Numbered from the stretch's first letter, positions 1 to 10,542 are shown. The stretch is DNA of 64,000 nt from Paracoccus yeei ATCC BAA-599 (GCF_000622145.1 NZ_JHWH01000008.1:62001-126000); one strand, 5' to 3'. The notes: a model not told the origin generated them from the letters alone. Program-made: numbers and translations.

Positions 1-1
1 G

Positions 2-1129
2 GGCTGGCGGATTCCGTTCCTGGGCTCGATCTTCCTGCTGCTGATCTCGCTTTATATCCGGTTGCAGATGAACGAATCGCCCGCCTTCAAGAAGATGAAG
101 GAAGAGGGCTCGCAGTCGAAAGCGCCCCTGAAGGAAGCCTTCGGTACCTGGAGGAACGGCAAGATCGCGCTGATCGCCCTGCTGGGCCTGACCGCGGGCC
201 AGGCGGTGGTCTGGTATTCGGGTCAGTTCTATGCGCTGTTCTTCATCCAGAACGTCATCAAGGTGGACAGCTTCTCGTCCAACGTCTTCGTGGCCTGGTC
301 GCTGATCCTGGGCACCGGCGGGTTCCTGTTCTTTGGCGCGCTGTCCGACAGGATCGGCCGCAAGCCGATCATCCTGGGCGGCTGCCTGATTGCGGCGCTG
401 ACCTATTTCCCGGTGTTCCACGCGCTGACCAAGACGGCGAACCCCGCGCTTTACGCGGCGCAGCAGACCCCGGTGACGGTCTCGACCGACCTGGCCAGCT
501 GTTCGTTCCAGTTCAACCCGACCGGCACGGCCAAGTTCACCTCGCCCTGCGACATCGCCAAGGCGACGCTGGCCAAGTCCTCGGTCAATTATGAAAGCGT
601 CCAGGCCCCGGCCGGCGACCCGACCGAGATCAGGATCGGCGACACGGTGATCCCGTCCTACGACGCCTCGACGCTGTCGGGCGAGGAACTGGCCGCCACC
701 AAGGCCGCGTTCGACAAGGCGGTGAACGACGCGCTGAAGGCGGTGGGCTATCCGCTGAACGCCGAAACCAACGAGACGGTGGCACGGGCGGACCACTTCC
801 TGGACATCTTCACCGCGCAGAAGCTGACCATCGTCGTGATCCTGACCTACCTGATCCTGCTGGTGACGATGGTCTACGGTCCGATCGCGGCCATGCTGGT
901 CGAACTGTTCCCGACCCGCATCCGCTATTCCGGCCTGTCCTTGCCCTATCACATCGGCAACGGCTGGTTCGGGGGGCTGCTGCCGGCGACGGCCTTCGCG
1001 ATCTCGGCCCAGTCGGGCAACATCTATGCCGGCCTGTGGTATGCCATCATCGTGGCCGTGATGACGGTGGTGATCGGGACGATTTTCGTGCCGAACGGGA
1101 CCCACAGGAAGGACATCTTCGCGGATTGA
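2..1129 (+). CDS. MFS transporter, metabolite:H+ symporter (MHS) type, 5' end missing
   Basis: An inner-membrane secondary transporter for an organic acid or similar metabolite; 375 residues are visible and the frame is open at the window edge, so the N-terminal half lies outside. The visible part has hydrophobic helices on both sides of a cytoplasmic-type loop (NESPAFKKMKEEG) typical of MHS/ProP-like carriers, and the motif GALSDRIGRKP of the MFS family. Between two helices sits an unusually long hydrophilic loop (about residues 145-275) with two cysteines about 19 residues apart, probably extracytoplasmic. The substrate cannot be told from the sequence. A response regulator follows 56 bases downstream. 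Confidence 0.85.
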   Translation, partial: GWRIPFLGSIFLLLISLYIRLQMNESPAFKKMKEEGSQSKAPLKEAFGTWRNGKIALIALLGLTAGQAVVWYSGQFYALFFIQNVIKVDSFSSNVFVAWSLILGTGGFLFFGALSDRIGRKPIILGGCLIAALTYFPVFHALTKTANPALYAAQQTPVTVSTDLASCSFQFNPTGTAKFTSPCDIAKATLAKSSVNYESVQAPAGDPTEIRIGDTVIPSYDASTLSGEELAATKAAFDKAVNDALKAVGYPLNAETNETVARADHFLDIFTAQKLTIVVILTYLILLVTMVYGPIAAMLVELFPTRIRYSGLSLPYHIGNGWFGGLLPATAFAISAQSGNIYAGLWYAIIVAVMTVVIGTIFVPNGTHRKDIFAD

Positions 1130-1185
1130 TCCGCCCGACCGGGTCCGGTTCGCCGGGCCCGGTTCCCTGCGCAAGGAGCCCGGTG

Positions 1186-1554
1186 ATGGCGCATATCCTG
1201 ATCGTCGAGGACGAGGACAATATCGCCGTCGCGCTGGAGTTCCTGCTGACCCGCGCCGGCCACAGCCACCGGCGGCTGGCGACCGGCGCCGGCGCCCTGG
1301 ACGAGATGCGGCTCAATCGGCCCGACCTGGTTCTGCTCGACATCATGCTGCCCGACATCTCGGGCTATCAGATCATCACGGCGATGCGCGCCGACCCCGC
1401 CCTTTCCGGCATTCGCGTGCTGATGATGACGGCGCGCGGCTCGGTCGTCGAGCGCAAGAAGGGGCTGGAGCTGGGCGCCGACGGCTTCATCGCCAAGCCC
1501 TTCGAACTGGCCGAACTGCGGGCCGAGATGGGCCGCCTGCTGGCCGTGACCTGA
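1186..1554 (+). CDS. Single-domain response regulator (CheY-like receiver)
   Basis: A 122-residue receiver domain with no output domain. The start is the ATG after AAGGAG at 1173-1178; longer versions of the frame run into the upstream gene. The acidic pocket is E8-D9, the phospho-acceptor is D52 in VLLDIMLP, T82 and K104 (in AKPFE) complete the active site. It probably relays a signal from a sensor kinase by protein contact. It directly follows the MHS transporter, so the pair may be co-transcribed and the sensor may lie upstream of the window. The kinase partner is not visible. Confidence 0.85.
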   Translation: MAHILIVEDEDNIAVALEFLLTRAGHSHRRLATGAGALDEMRLNRPDLVLLDIMLPDISGYQIITAMRADPALSGIRVLMMTARGSVVERKKGLELGADGFIAKPFELAELRAEMGRLLAVT

Positions 1555-1560
1555 CCTGAC

Positions 1561-3165
1561 CTAGCGCGCGACGCGGTACAGGTCCTTGGCCCACCATTCG
1601 TTCATCATGTTCGCCCGCGGCAGGCCGCGGATGTCGCCGCGAAGCAATTCGGCCCGGGCATAGTGATAGACCGGGATCACCGGCAATGCGTGCTGCAGGA
1701 TCGCCTCGGCCGCCGCATAGTCCGGCGCGGGGTCGGGGGCGGTGCGGGCGTGGTCCAGCAGCCGATCGTATTCGGCATCCGAGAAGTGACCGGGGTTCGC
1801 GCCCCCGGTGCGGAAGATGTCCAGAAAGGTCGAGGCCTCGTTGTAGTCCGCGCACCAGGTCTGGCGCGCCAGCTCGAACTCGCCGGTCTGCATCCGCTCG
1901 ACCTGGACCTTCCAGGACAGGTCGCGCAGGACCAGATCGACGCCCAAGGGCTTCAGGGCGTCGCGGGTGGCCTCGGCGATCTTGCGGTGGGTCGGGTCGG
2001 TGTCGTTGAAGGTCAGCGACAGGGCCAGCCGCCGGTCGGGGCCGTATCCCGCCTCGGCCAGCAGCGCGCGGGCGCGGTCCAGCCGCTGGGCGGGCGTCAG
2101 CCCGGCAGCTTCGGGGACGGGGGCGGAAAACCCCTGGGTCGCGGGATGGGTCCAGCCGAAGGCGGGGGCCTGGCCGCCTTGCAGGATCTGTTCGACCACC
2201 GCCTCGCGCGGGGTGGCCAGCGACAGGGCCTGGCGCACCCGCAGGTCGCGCAGCGCCTTGGGGCCCTTGTCGCCCAGGTTCAGGACAAGGCCATAGGTGC
2301 AGCCCTGCGGCAGCACCACGACCTCGGCCGGGCGGTCCTGCTTCAGCGCGGGATACTGCCCGGCGGGGATGCGCATGCGGTCGATCCCGCCGTCGCGATA
2401 GCGCGCCAGCGCCTGGGCGTCGTCGACAAGCGTCACGCCCTGCAGCCTGCGGATCACGACATGGGCCGCGTCCCAGTAATGCGGATTCGGAACCATCAGG
2501 ATCCGGGCCCCCAGGTCGTGGCTTTCCAGTTGGTAGGCGCCGTTTCCCACGAGCGTGCCGGGGCGCGTCCAGCCGTCGCCCTGTTCCAGCGCCTTGCGGT
2601 TGACGGGATAGGTCGCGGGATGGCTCAGCATATGGGGAAGCTGCGGCGAGGGCGCGGACAGCCGGACCTGGAAGGTGCGGTCGTCGGGCGCGGCCACGCC
2701 CAGCTCCTGCGGCTTTTTCGCGCCCTTGATGACCTCGGTCGCGTTCTCGACATGCATCAGTTCCAGATACCAGGCCTGTTCCGATGCGGTCTCGGGGTCG
2801 GCAAGCCGGCGCCAGGCGCGGACGAAGTCGCCCGCCGTCACCGGATCGCCGTTCGACCATTTCGCCTGCGGGCGCAGGTGGAAGGTATAGGTCAGCCGAT
2901 CCTGCGACAGATCATAGGAGGCGGCGACCCCGGGCACCGGCGCGCCATGGGCGTCGGCGTTCATCAGCCCCTCGAACAGCTGGCGGATCACCTCGGCGCC
3001 CTGGGGGTCGGCGTTCTTCTGCGGGTCCAGCGTCCGGATCGCCTCGGGCAGGCGGAAGGTATAGCTTTGATCCTTGGCCAGCGTCTCGCCTTCGGCGGTG
3101 TCGGCGGCAAGCGCGGGCAGGGCGGGGCCAAGGGCCAGCGCGGCAATCGTCAGCAGGCGGATCAT
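1561..3165 (-). CDS. ABC transporter periplasmic substrate-binding protein, peptide/nickel (SBP_bac_5) family
   Basis: A 534-residue extracytoplasmic binding protein of the OppA/DppA class. The start is the ATG behind GGAGGT; longer versions of the frame lack a signal. Residues 1-21 form a Sec signal peptide ending ALAA. The mature protein begins with the family pattern (LPEAIRTLDPQKNADPQG, then LFEGLMN) and includes KWSNGDPVTAGDFVRAWRR. No permease or ATPase gene adjoins it, so it must serve a transporter encoded elsewhere or act alone. Its 3' end converges on the response regulator and it is divergent from cobU. Oligopeptide is the likeliest ligand class by family. Confidence 0.85.
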   Translation of the reverse strand: MIRLLTIAALALGPALPALAADTAEGETLAKDQSYTFRLPEAIRTLDPQKNADPQGAEVIRQLFEGLMNADAHGAPVPGVAASYDLSQDRLTYTFHLRPQAKWSNGDPVTAGDFVRAWRRLADPETASEQAWYLELMHVENATEVIKGAKKPQELGVAAPDDRTFQVRLSAPSPQLPHMLSHPATYPVNRKALEQGDGWTRPGTLVGNGAYQLESHDLGARILMVPNPHYWDAAHVVIRRLQGVTLVDDAQALARYRDGGIDRMRIPAGQYPALKQDRPAEVVVLPQGCTYGLVLNLGDKGPKALRDLRVRQALSLATPREAVVEQILQGGQAPAFGWTHPATQGFSAPVPEAAGLTPAQRLDRARALLAEAGYGPDRRLALSLTFNDTDPTHRKIAEATRDALKPLGVDLVLRDLSWKVQVERMQTGEFELARQTWCADYNEASTFLDIFRTGGANPGHFSDAEYDRLLDHARTAPDPAPDYAAAEAILQHALPVIPVYHYARAELLRGDIRGLPRANMMNEWWAKDLYRVAR

Positions 3166-3298
3166 CGGGCACCTCCGGGCAGGATCGGGCCGCGCGCGAG
3201 AAGGCCGCGCGGGCGGGCAAGGTTTGCGGCGAAACCCGGGCCCGGGCAAGCGGGATTTGCCGCTTTTCCGGCGGGGCCGCTTGTGAAACAAGGACGGG

Positions 3299-3823
3299 AT
3301 GAACCCTGATCGCCGCATCACCCTGGTTACCGGAGGCGCCCGTTCCGGCAAGTCGGCCCTGGCCGAGACGCTGGCCGGCCGGGCCGGCGGCCCGCTGGTC
3401 TATGTCGCCACGGCCGAGGCCCGCGACCCCGAGATGGCGCGCCGCATCGCCAGCCACCGCGACCGGCGCGGGCCGGGCTGGCAGACGGTCGAGGAGGCGC
3501 TGAACCTGCCCGGCGTCCTGGCCCGCACCCAGGGCGTGCGGCTGGTCGATTGCCTGACGCTGTGGCTGTCGAACGTCATGGCGGCGGGCGACCCCGAACC
3601 CGCCGTGGCCGGACTTTGCGCGGCCCTGGCCCGTACCCCGGACCCGGTCGTTCTGGTCACGAATGAGCTTGGCCAGGGTATCGTGCCCGAAAATGCGCTT
3701 GCCCGTCGCTTCCGCGACGCGCATGGCTTGATGAACCAGTCGGTTGCCGCCGTCGCCTGCGAAGTCTGGATGGCCGTCAGCGGCCTGCCGCTTCGCCTGA
3801 AACCACCGCGAGAGATGCCTTGA
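3299..3823 (+). CDS. cobU: Bifunctional adenosylcobinamide kinase / adenosylcobinamide-phosphate guanylyltransferase
   Basis: Activates adenosylcobinamide to its GDP derivative in the nucleotide-loop assembly of vitamin B12 (also called cobP). 174 residues, normal for the family. The Walker A loop GARSGKS is at residues 13-19, the histidine expected to carry the GMP intermediate is H53 in SHRDRR, and DCLTLWLSN and VTNELGQGIVPEN are family blocks. Its stop TGA overlaps the TTG start of cobT, so the two are translationally coupled. No cobalamin riboswitch box is evident in the 130 bases upstream. Confidence 0.95.
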   Translation: MNPDRRITLVTGGARSGKSALAETLAGRAGGPLVYVATAEARDPEMARRIASHRDRRGPGWQTVEEALNLPGVLARTQGVRLVDCLTLWLSNVMAAGDPEPAVAGLCAALARTPDPVVLVTNELGQGIVPENALARRFRDAHGLMNQSVAAVACEVWMAVSGLPLRLKPPREMP

Positions 3824-4776
3824 AAGACTTCGACACCCAAGCCGCCGCCGCCGCCCGCAACCGCCAGGCCGAACTGACCAAGCCCCCCGGATCGCTGGGC
3901 CGGCTCGAGGAACTGGCCGTGTTCATGGCCGGCTGGCAGGGGCGCGCGCGGCCCCGGATCGACCGCGCCCAGGCGCTGGTCTTTGCCGGCAACCACGGCG
4001 TCTGCGCGCAGGGCGTGAACCCGTTCCCGGTCGAGGTCACGGCCCAGATGGTCGAGAATTTCCGCAACGGCGGCGCCGCGATCAACCAGCTGTGCCGCCT
4101 GTCCGGGGCCGACCTGCAGGTGATCGCGCTGGACCTGGACCGGCCGACCGCCGATTTCACCCAAGGCATGGCGATGGAAACCGCCGATCTGGTCGCCTCG
4201 ATCCAGACCGGCAAGAACGCGGTCGATCCGCAGGCCGACGTGATCCTGCTGGGCGAGATGGGCATCGGCAATTCGACGGTCGCCGCCGCCCTGGCCGCCG
4301 CGACCTTCGGCGGCGGGGCCGAGGACTGGGTGGGCCCCGGCACCGGCGCAGACGACGACATCCTGGCCCGCAAGATCGCCGCGGTCGAGGCCGGCCTGAA
4401 GCGGCACAAGGGCGCGGCCAGCGCCGCCTCGATCCTGGGCAGCTATGGCGGGCGCGAACAGGCCGCAATCTGCGGCGCGGTGATCCGGGCCCGCGAACTG
4501 GGCATCCCGGTGATCCTGGACGGTTTCATCTGCACGGCGGCGGCGGGGGTGCTGGTCATCAACGACCGCAACGCGCTGGACCATTGCCTGATCGGCCACG
4601 AAAGCGCCGAGCCGGGCCACCGCCGCCTGGTCGCGGTGCTGGGCAAGACCCCGGTCGTCGGCCTGGACATGCGGCTGGGCGAAGGCACCGGCGCGGCCGT
4701 CGCCCTGATGGTCCTGCGCGCGGCGCTGGAGTGCCACAACGGCATGGCCACCTTCGCCGAGGCGGGGATTGGCTGA
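3820..4776 (+). CDS. cobT: Nicotinate-nucleotide--dimethylbenzimidazole phosphoribosyltransferase
   Basis: Makes alpha-ribazole phosphate, the lower ligand of cobalamin, from dimethylbenzimidazole and nicotinate mononucleotide. 318 residues. The start is TTG overlapping the cobU stop (TTGA); the resulting N-terminus MKDFDTQAAAAARNRQAELTK fits the family, and no ATG lies nearby in frame. LTKPPGSLGRLEELA, FAGNHGV, GEMGIGNS and the C-terminal HNGMATFAEAG with the expected catalytic glutamate E314 are visible. The gene overlaps cobS by 8 bases. Together cobU-T-S cover the last steps of B12 synthesis or salvage. Confidence 0.95.
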   Translation: MKDFDTQAAAAARNRQAELTKPPGSLGRLEELAVFMAGWQGRARPRIDRAQALVFAGNHGVCAQGVNPFPVEVTAQMVENFRNGGAAINQLCRLSGADLQVIALDLDRPTADFTQGMAMETADLVASIQTGKNAVDPQADVILLGEMGIGNSTVAAALAAATFGGGAEDWVGPGTGADDDILARKIAAVEAGLKRHKGAASAASILGSYGGREQAAICGAVIRARELGIPVILDGFICTAAAGVLVINDRNALDHCLIGHESAEPGHRRLVAVLGKTPVVGLDMRLGEGTGAAVALMVLRAALECHNGMATFAEAGIG

Positions 4777-5503
4777 CCCCATCGTCCAGGCGGCGACCGC
4801 GCTGGTCTGGCTGACGCGGCTGCCCGTCGGGCGCTGGCTGCCAGAAACGCCCCCGCCTCTGGCCGCCGCCGCCTGGGCCTTTCCGCTGGTCGGCGTGGTC
4901 GTGGGCGCGGGCGCGGGGCTGGTCCTGGCGCTGGCCGCGGGACTGGGCCTGCCGCCGCTGGCCTGCGCCTTGCTGGCCCTGGCGGCGGGCATGGCCCTGA
5001 CCGGCGCGCTGCACGAGGACGGGCTGGCCGATTTCGCCGATGGCTGCGGTGCCCGCGACCGCGCCCGCGCGCTGGAGATCATGCGCGACAGCCGCATCGG
5101 CAGCTACGGCACCATCGCGCTGCTTCTGTCGCTGGGCCTGCGCGCCGCCGCGCTTGCGGCGCTGGCGCCGGGGCAGGGCGTGCTGGCGCTGATCGGGGCG
5201 GCGGCCCTGTCGCGCGCGGGCATGGCCGCGGCGCTGGCCTTTCTGCCACCCGCCCGGCCCGATGGGCTGGGGCGCGGCGCCGGGCGCCCCACCGGCGCGG
5301 CGGTGGCGGTGGGGCTGCTGATCGCGGCCTTGGCGCTGGTCCCGGCGGGCGGGGTCCTTCCCGCGCTTCTCGCCTGCGGGCTGGCGCAATACGCCCTGGC
5401 GCGGCTGGCACTGCGGCGCCTGGGCGGGCAGACCGGCGATGTCCTCGGCGCCGTCCAGCAGGTCGGAGAGATCGCCGCCCTGCTGGCGCTTGCCGCGACG
5501 TAA
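4769..5503 (+). CDS. cobS: Adenosylcobinamide-GDP ribazoletransferase (cobalamin synthase)
   Basis: Integral membrane enzyme joining adenosylcobinamide-GDP to alpha-ribazole. 244 residues with about six hydrophobic segments. The start is TTG inside the end of cobT, giving MADPIVQAATALVWLTRLPVG, which matches the family N-terminus. The conserved acidic block (ALHEDGLADFADGCGARD then RALEIMRDSRIGSYG) lies near residues 73-113 and is the metal/nucleotide site. Last gene of the cobUTS set; a promoter for the next operon begins about 12 bases after its stop. Confidence 0.93.
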   Translation: MADPIVQAATALVWLTRLPVGRWLPETPPPLAAAAWAFPLVGVVVGAGAGLVLALAAGLGLPPLACALLALAAGMALTGALHEDGLADFADGCGARDRARALEIMRDSRIGSYGTIALLLSLGLRAAALAALAPGQGVLALIGAAALSRAGMAAALAFLPPARPDGLGRGAGRPTGAAVAVGLLIAALALVPAGGVLPALLACGLAQYALARLALRRLGGQTGDVLGAVQQVGEIAALLALAAT

Positions 5504-5515
5504 ACCGGGCGGCGC

Positions 5516-5544
5516 TTGACCGGTATTTTCCCTTCACTCATACA
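5516..5544 (+). promoter_or_regulatory. Sigma-70-type promoter for the TRAP permease genes
   Basis: TTGACC at 5516-5521 and CATACA at 5539-5544 are separated by 17 bases. The spacing is ideal and the first element is one base from consensus. It lies just after cobS and about 70 bases before the DctQ start, so it most likely drives the two membrane subunits of the transporter. Not tested experimentally. Confidence 0.5.
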
Positions 5545-5614
5545 AATCCGGTGACGACCGGATCAACCGGCGCGCCGGCACCGAGGAGGGGCCGCATCAA
5601 GGGGAGGTTTCGAC

Positions 5615-6154
5615 ATGGGTGCCCTGCTGGGCCTGTCGCGGGGCATCGACCGCGTCAATCTGTTCATCGGCCGCTGCGTCAGCTGGCTGGTGCTGGCCGC
5701 CGTGCTGATCAGCGCGGGCAACGCCATCGTGCGCAAGCTGTTCAACACCTCGTCGAACGCCTGGCTCGAGGTGCAGTGGTATCTGTTCGGCGCCATCGTG
5801 CTGCTGGGCGCGGCGGCGGCGCTTTACCGCAACGAACACGTCCGCGTGGACCTGATCTATGGCGCTGTCTCGGACCGGGCGCGGCTGTGGATCGACCTGT
5901 TCGGGCTGATCTTCCTGCTGCTGCCCTTTGCCGCCTATGCCGCCTGGCTCAGCTGGCCGATCTTCGTGTCGTCCTGGCGCATCCACGAGATGTCGTCGAA
6001 TTCCGGCGGCCTGGTGCGCTGGCCGGCCAAGCTGCTGCTGCCGGTGGGTTTCGGCCTGCTGACGCTGCAGGGCCTGTCCGAGCTGATCAAGCGCATCGCC
6101 GCCCTGCGCGGCCTGATCGTGCTTGAGACAAAATATTCCAAGCCCCTGCAATAG
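5615..6154 (+). CDS. dctQ: TRAP transporter small membrane subunit (DctQ family)
   Basis: Small permease subunit of a tripartite ATP-independent periplasmic transporter, 179 residues with four hydrophobic segments. The start follows GGGGAGG at about 5601. The family block NAIVRKLFNTSSNAWLEVQW sits near residues 37-57. The large subunit begins 15 bases later. The nearby TakP-type binding protein points to 2-oxoacids (pyruvate or alpha-keto acids) as substrate class, which is inference from context. Confidence 0.9.
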   Translation: MGALLGLSRGIDRVNLFIGRCVSWLVLAAVLISAGNAIVRKLFNTSSNAWLEVQWYLFGAIVLLGAAAALYRNEHVRVDLIYGAVSDRARLWIDLFGLIFLLLPFAAYAAWLSWPIFVSSWRIHEMSSNSGGLVRWPAKLLLPVGFGLLTLQGLSELIKRIAALRGLIVLETKYSKPLQ

Positions 6155-6169
6155 AACCCGGAGCCACCC

Positions 6170-7681
6170 ATGTTCGCATATGGCGTCCTGCCTCCGGCGA
6201 TGTTTCTGTGCATGATCTGCTTCATGCTCTACGGCTTTCCCGTGGCCTTCACCCTGGGCGCGGTGGGGCTGCTGTTCGGGGCCATCGGCATCGCGACGGA
6301 ACATTTCCACCCCTCTTTCCTGTCGGCGCTGCCGCACCGCTTCTTCGGCATCATCTCGAACGACCTGCTGCTGGCGATCCCGTTCTTTACCTTCATGGGC
6401 GCGGTGCTGGAGCGGTCCGGCCTGGCCGAGGACCTGCTGGAGGGCACGGGCAAGCTGTTCGGCGCCGTGCCGGGCGGGCTTGCCTATGCGGTGATCGTGG
6501 TCGGCGCGATCCTGGGGGCGATCACCGGGACGGTCGCGGCCTCGGTCATCACCATGGGGGTGATCTCGCTGCCGGTGATGCTGCGATACGGCTATAACCC
6601 GCGGCTGGCGACGGGGGTGATCGCGGCCTCGGGGACGATCACGCAGCTGATCCCGCCGTCCCTGGTGCTGGTGGTGCTGGCCGACCAGCTGGGCCGTTCC
6701 GTGGGCGACCTCTACCTGGGGGCGATGGGGCCCTCGGCGCTGCAGGTGCTGATCTTTCTGGGCTATATCCTGGTCCTGTCGCTGATCCGGCCCCAGGACA
6801 TGCCGCCCCTGCCGCCCGAAGTGCGGGGCGAGCTGAACGCCGCCCTGGTCGTGAAGGTGCTGATGGGCATCGTGCCCTCGATGGCGCTGATCTTTCTGGT
6901 GCTGGGCACGATCTTCATCGGCCTGGCCACGCCCACCGAGGCGGGCGCGCTGGGCGTCGTCGGCGCCTTTGTCCTGGCGCTGCTGCACGGGCGGCTGAAT
7001 TTCCGCATGATGCGCGACGCTGTCCACGCCACGGCCGACCTGACGGTGATGGTGGTCTTCATCCTGATCGGGGCGACGCTGTTCAGCCTGGTCTTTCAGG
7101 GCATGGACGGCGGCCGCTGGATCGAGCACCTGCTGTCGCACCTGCCCGGCGGGCCCATCGGCTTCCTGATCTTCGTCAACATCTTCATCTTTTTCCTGGC
7201 GTTCTTCCTGGACTTCTTCGAGATCGCCTTCATCGTGGTGCCGCTGCTGGCGCCGGTGGCGCAGTCGCTGGGCATCGATCTGGTCTGGTTCGGGGTGCTT
7301 TTGTGCATCAACATGCAGACCAGCTTCATGCACCCGCCGTTCGGCTTTGCGCTGTTCTACCTGCGCTCGATCGCGTCGCGCGAGGTCAAGACGACCGACA
7401 TCTACATGGGTGCGATCCCCTGGCTGGTGATGCAGCTTCTGCTGGTCGTCGTGGTGATCTTCTGGCCAGGGCTGGTGACGGGGCTGCTGGACAAGGGGCC
7501 GGCGGTGGACCTGGACAGCGTCAGCATCGAGCTTCCTGCCGGCAATCTGGGCGGCCTGGATCAGGCCGGCGGGCTGGGGCAGCCGTCCTTTGGCGGGGCC
7601 CCGGCCGGGCAGCCGGTCATCGGGGCGCCCCCGCCGGGGCAGCCGCCCATCGGCCAGCCGCAGATCGGCGCGCCGGACTGA
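6170..7681 (+). CDS. dctM: TRAP transporter large membrane subunit (DctM family) with Pro/Gly-rich tail
   Basis: The 503-residue channel-forming subunit of a TRAP transporter, with 12 or more hydrophobic helices and family blocks such as LLAIPFFTFMGAVLERSGLAEDLL, GAITGTVAASVITMG and the late FMHPPFGFALFYLRS. The transport core ends near residue 450. The last 35 or so residues are low-complexity, with short repeats of the type GQPxIGxP, not usual in DctM proteins. Adjacent dctQ is in the same operon, and the gene converges on the TakP-like binding protein. Confidence 0.92.
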   Translation: MFAYGVLPPAMFLCMICFMLYGFPVAFTLGAVGLLFGAIGIATEHFHPSFLSALPHRFFGIISNDLLLAIPFFTFMGAVLERSGLAEDLLEGTGKLFGAVPGGLAYAVIVVGAILGAITGTVAASVITMGVISLPVMLRYGYNPRLATGVIAASGTITQLIPPSLVLVVLADQLGRSVGDLYLGAMGPSALQVLIFLGYILVLSLIRPQDMPPLPPEVRGELNAALVVKVLMGIVPSMALIFLVLGTIFIGLATPTEAGALGVVGAFVLALLHGRLNFRMMRDAVHATADLTVMVVFILIGATLFSLVFQGMDGGRWIEHLLSHLPGGPIGFLIFVNIFIFFLAFFLDFFEIAFIVVPLLAPVAQSLGIDLVWFGVLLCINMQTSFMHPPFGFALFYLRSIASREVKTTDIYMGAIPWLVMQLLLVVVVIFWPGLVTGLLDKGPAVDLDSVSIELPAGNLGGLDQAGGLGQPSFGGAPAGQPVIGAPPPGQPPIGQPQIGAPD

Positions 7682-7685
7682 GACG

Positions 7686-7713
7686 AAAAAAGCCCCGCGG
7701 CAGCGGGGCTTTC
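7686..7713. terminator. Bidirectional rho-independent terminator between dctM and takP
   Basis: Perfect 8-base stem AGCCCCGC / GCGGGGCT (7691-7698 and 7703-7710) with loop GGCA. On the minus strand it is followed by six T (A6 on the plus strand, 7686-7691), a strong terminator for takP. On the plus strand the T run is short (TTCC), so termination of dctM is weaker. Confidence 0.85.
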
Positions 7714-7732
7714 CTGCCGGCAAAAGCAGCGG

Positions 7733-9007
<1,275 letters not shown>

Positions 9008-9046
9008 CTATAGTGGCGGGGGTTCAGGCTTGCAAAGGGTCAAGGG

Positions 9047-9511
9047 ATGCGCTGTCCGTTCTGCGGAAATGTCGATACCCAGGTCAAGGACTCGCGTCCG
9101 GCCGAGGACAATGTGGCGATCCGGCGGCGGCGGTTCTGCCCGGCCTGCGGCGGGCGCTTCACCACCTATGAACGGGTGCAGCTGCGCGACCTGGTGGTGG
9201 TCAAGACCAGCGGCCGGCGCGAGGATTTCGACCGCGCCAAGCTGGAACGCTCGATCCGCATTGCCATGCAGAAACGCCCCATCGACCCCGAGCGCATCGA
9301 CCAGATGATTTCCGGCATCGTGCGCCGGCTGGAAAGCCTGGGCGACACCGACATCCCCTCGAAGGTCATCGGCGAGATCGTGATGGAGACGCTGGCCCGC
9401 ATCGACACCGTGGCCTATGTCCGTTTCGCCAGCGTCTACAAGAACTTCCAGGCGGCGGACGATTTCGACAAGTTCGTCAGCGAACTGCGCCCCGGCACTG
9501 TCGAAGAGTGA
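9047..9511 (+). CDS. nrdR: Transcriptional repressor NrdR
   Basis: Zinc-ribbon, ATP-cone repressor of ribonucleotide reductase genes; 154 residues, the usual length. The N-terminal zinc ribbon has CPFCG at residues 3-7 and CPACG near residue 31, followed by GRFTTYERV; the ATP cone follows ([19 protein letters not shown]). NrdR genes in alphaproteobacteria commonly precede riboflavin genes, as here: its TGA overlaps the GTG start of ribD. The 190-base gap to divergent takP holds the promoters of both. Confidence 0.97.
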   Translation: MRCPFCGNVDTQVKDSRPAEDNVAIRRRRFCPACGGRFTTYERVQLRDLVVVKTSGRREDFDRAKLERSIRIAMQKRPIDPERIDQMISGIVRRLESLGDTDIPSKVIGEIVMETLARIDTVAYVRFASVYKNFQAADDFDKFVSELRPGTVEE

Positions 9512-10506
9512 GCGATACGCGCCACATGGACCATGCGCTGGCGCTGGCGCGGCGCGGCCTGGGCAACACCTGGCCCAACCCGGCCGTGGGCTGCGTGCTG
9601 GTGCGCGATGGCCGCGTGGTCGGGCGCGGCTGGACCCAGCCCGGCGGCCGCCCCCATGCCGAGGTCCGCGCCCTGGCCCAGGCGGGCGAGGCCGCGCGGG
9701 GCGCCACCGCCTATGTCACGCTGGAGCCCTGCGCCCATCACGGCAAGACCCCGCCCTGCGCCGAGGCGCTGATCCGTTCCGGCGTCGCCCGCGTTGTGAC
9801 CGCGCTGACCGATCCCGATCCGCGCGTGTCGGGGCGTGGCCACGCCATGCTGCGTGCCGCCGGCATCGCCGTGACCGAAGGCGTGCGCGAGTCTGCGGCG
9901 CGCGAGGCCCAGCGGGGTTTTCTGACGCGGGTGACGCTGGGCCGGCCGATGCTGACGCTGAAGCTTGCGACCAGCTTCGACGGGCGCATCGCGACGGCGC
10001 ATGGCGAAAGCCAGTGGATCACCGCGCCCGCCGCACGGCGCCATGTCCACGCCCTGCGCCTGACCCATGACGCGGTGATGGTCGGCGGCGGCACGGCGCG
10101 GGCCGACCGCCCAGGCCTGAACGTGCGCGGCATGGGCCGGGTGCGCCAGCCGGTGCGGGTGGTGGTATCGTCGGGTCCCCTGCCGGACCTGCCGCCAGAA
10201 GGCGCCGAACACGGTCCGCTGTGGCAGCTTGCGGGCGATCCCGCGGCGGTCATGGCAGACCTTGGCGCGCGCGGGCTGACCCGGGTGCTCTGCGAAGGCG
10301 GCGGCATCCTGGTGGCCGGCCTGCTGCGCGCCGGGCTGGTGGACCAGTTGGTCGGCTATACGGCCGGGGTGGTGCTGGGCGGCGACGGGCGGGCGGCGAC
10401 GGGTCCGCTGGCGCTGGCGCGGCTGGCCGATGCGCCGCGCTTTCGCCTGGTCGAGACGCGCCCCATCGGCCCCGACCTGATGCACCGCTGGCTGCGGGCC
10501 GAGTGA
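9508..10506 (+). CDS. ribD: Riboflavin biosynthesis deaminase/reductase RibD
   Basis: Two-step enzyme: deaminates the pyrimidine from GTP cyclohydrolase II, then reduces its ribosyl chain. 332 residues. The start is GTG overlapping the nrdR stop. The N-terminal cytidine-deaminase-like zinc site is HAE near residue 51 with [11 protein letters not shown] near 76-86; the C-terminal reductase starts near [12 protein letters not shown] (about residue 152) and includes [16 protein letters not shown]. Normally ribE follows; here a capsule block on the other strand intervenes. Confidence 0.95.
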   Translation: MSDTRHMDHALALARRGLGNTWPNPAVGCVLVRDGRVVGRGWTQPGGRPHAEVRALAQAGEAARGATAYVTLEPCAHHGKTPPCAEALIRSGVARVVTALTDPDPRVSGRGHAMLRAAGIAVTEGVRESAAREAQRGFLTRVTLGRPMLTLKLATSFDGRIATAHGESQWITAPAARRHVHALRLTHDAVMVGGGTARADRPGLNVRGMGRVRQPVRVVVSSGPLPDLPPEGAEHGPLWQLAGDPAAVMADLGARGLTRVLCEGGGILVAGLLRAGLVDQLVGYTAGVVLGGDGRAATGPLALARLADAPRFRLVETRPIGPDLMHRWLRAE

Positions 10507-10542
10507 CGGCGCTTTGACTTGCTTGCCAAAGGCCCGGCTTTC

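Noticed and set aside
3166..3298. Possible cobalamin riboswitch before cobU
   Set aside because: No B12-box-like sequence or suitable structure is apparent in the 130 bases between the genes.
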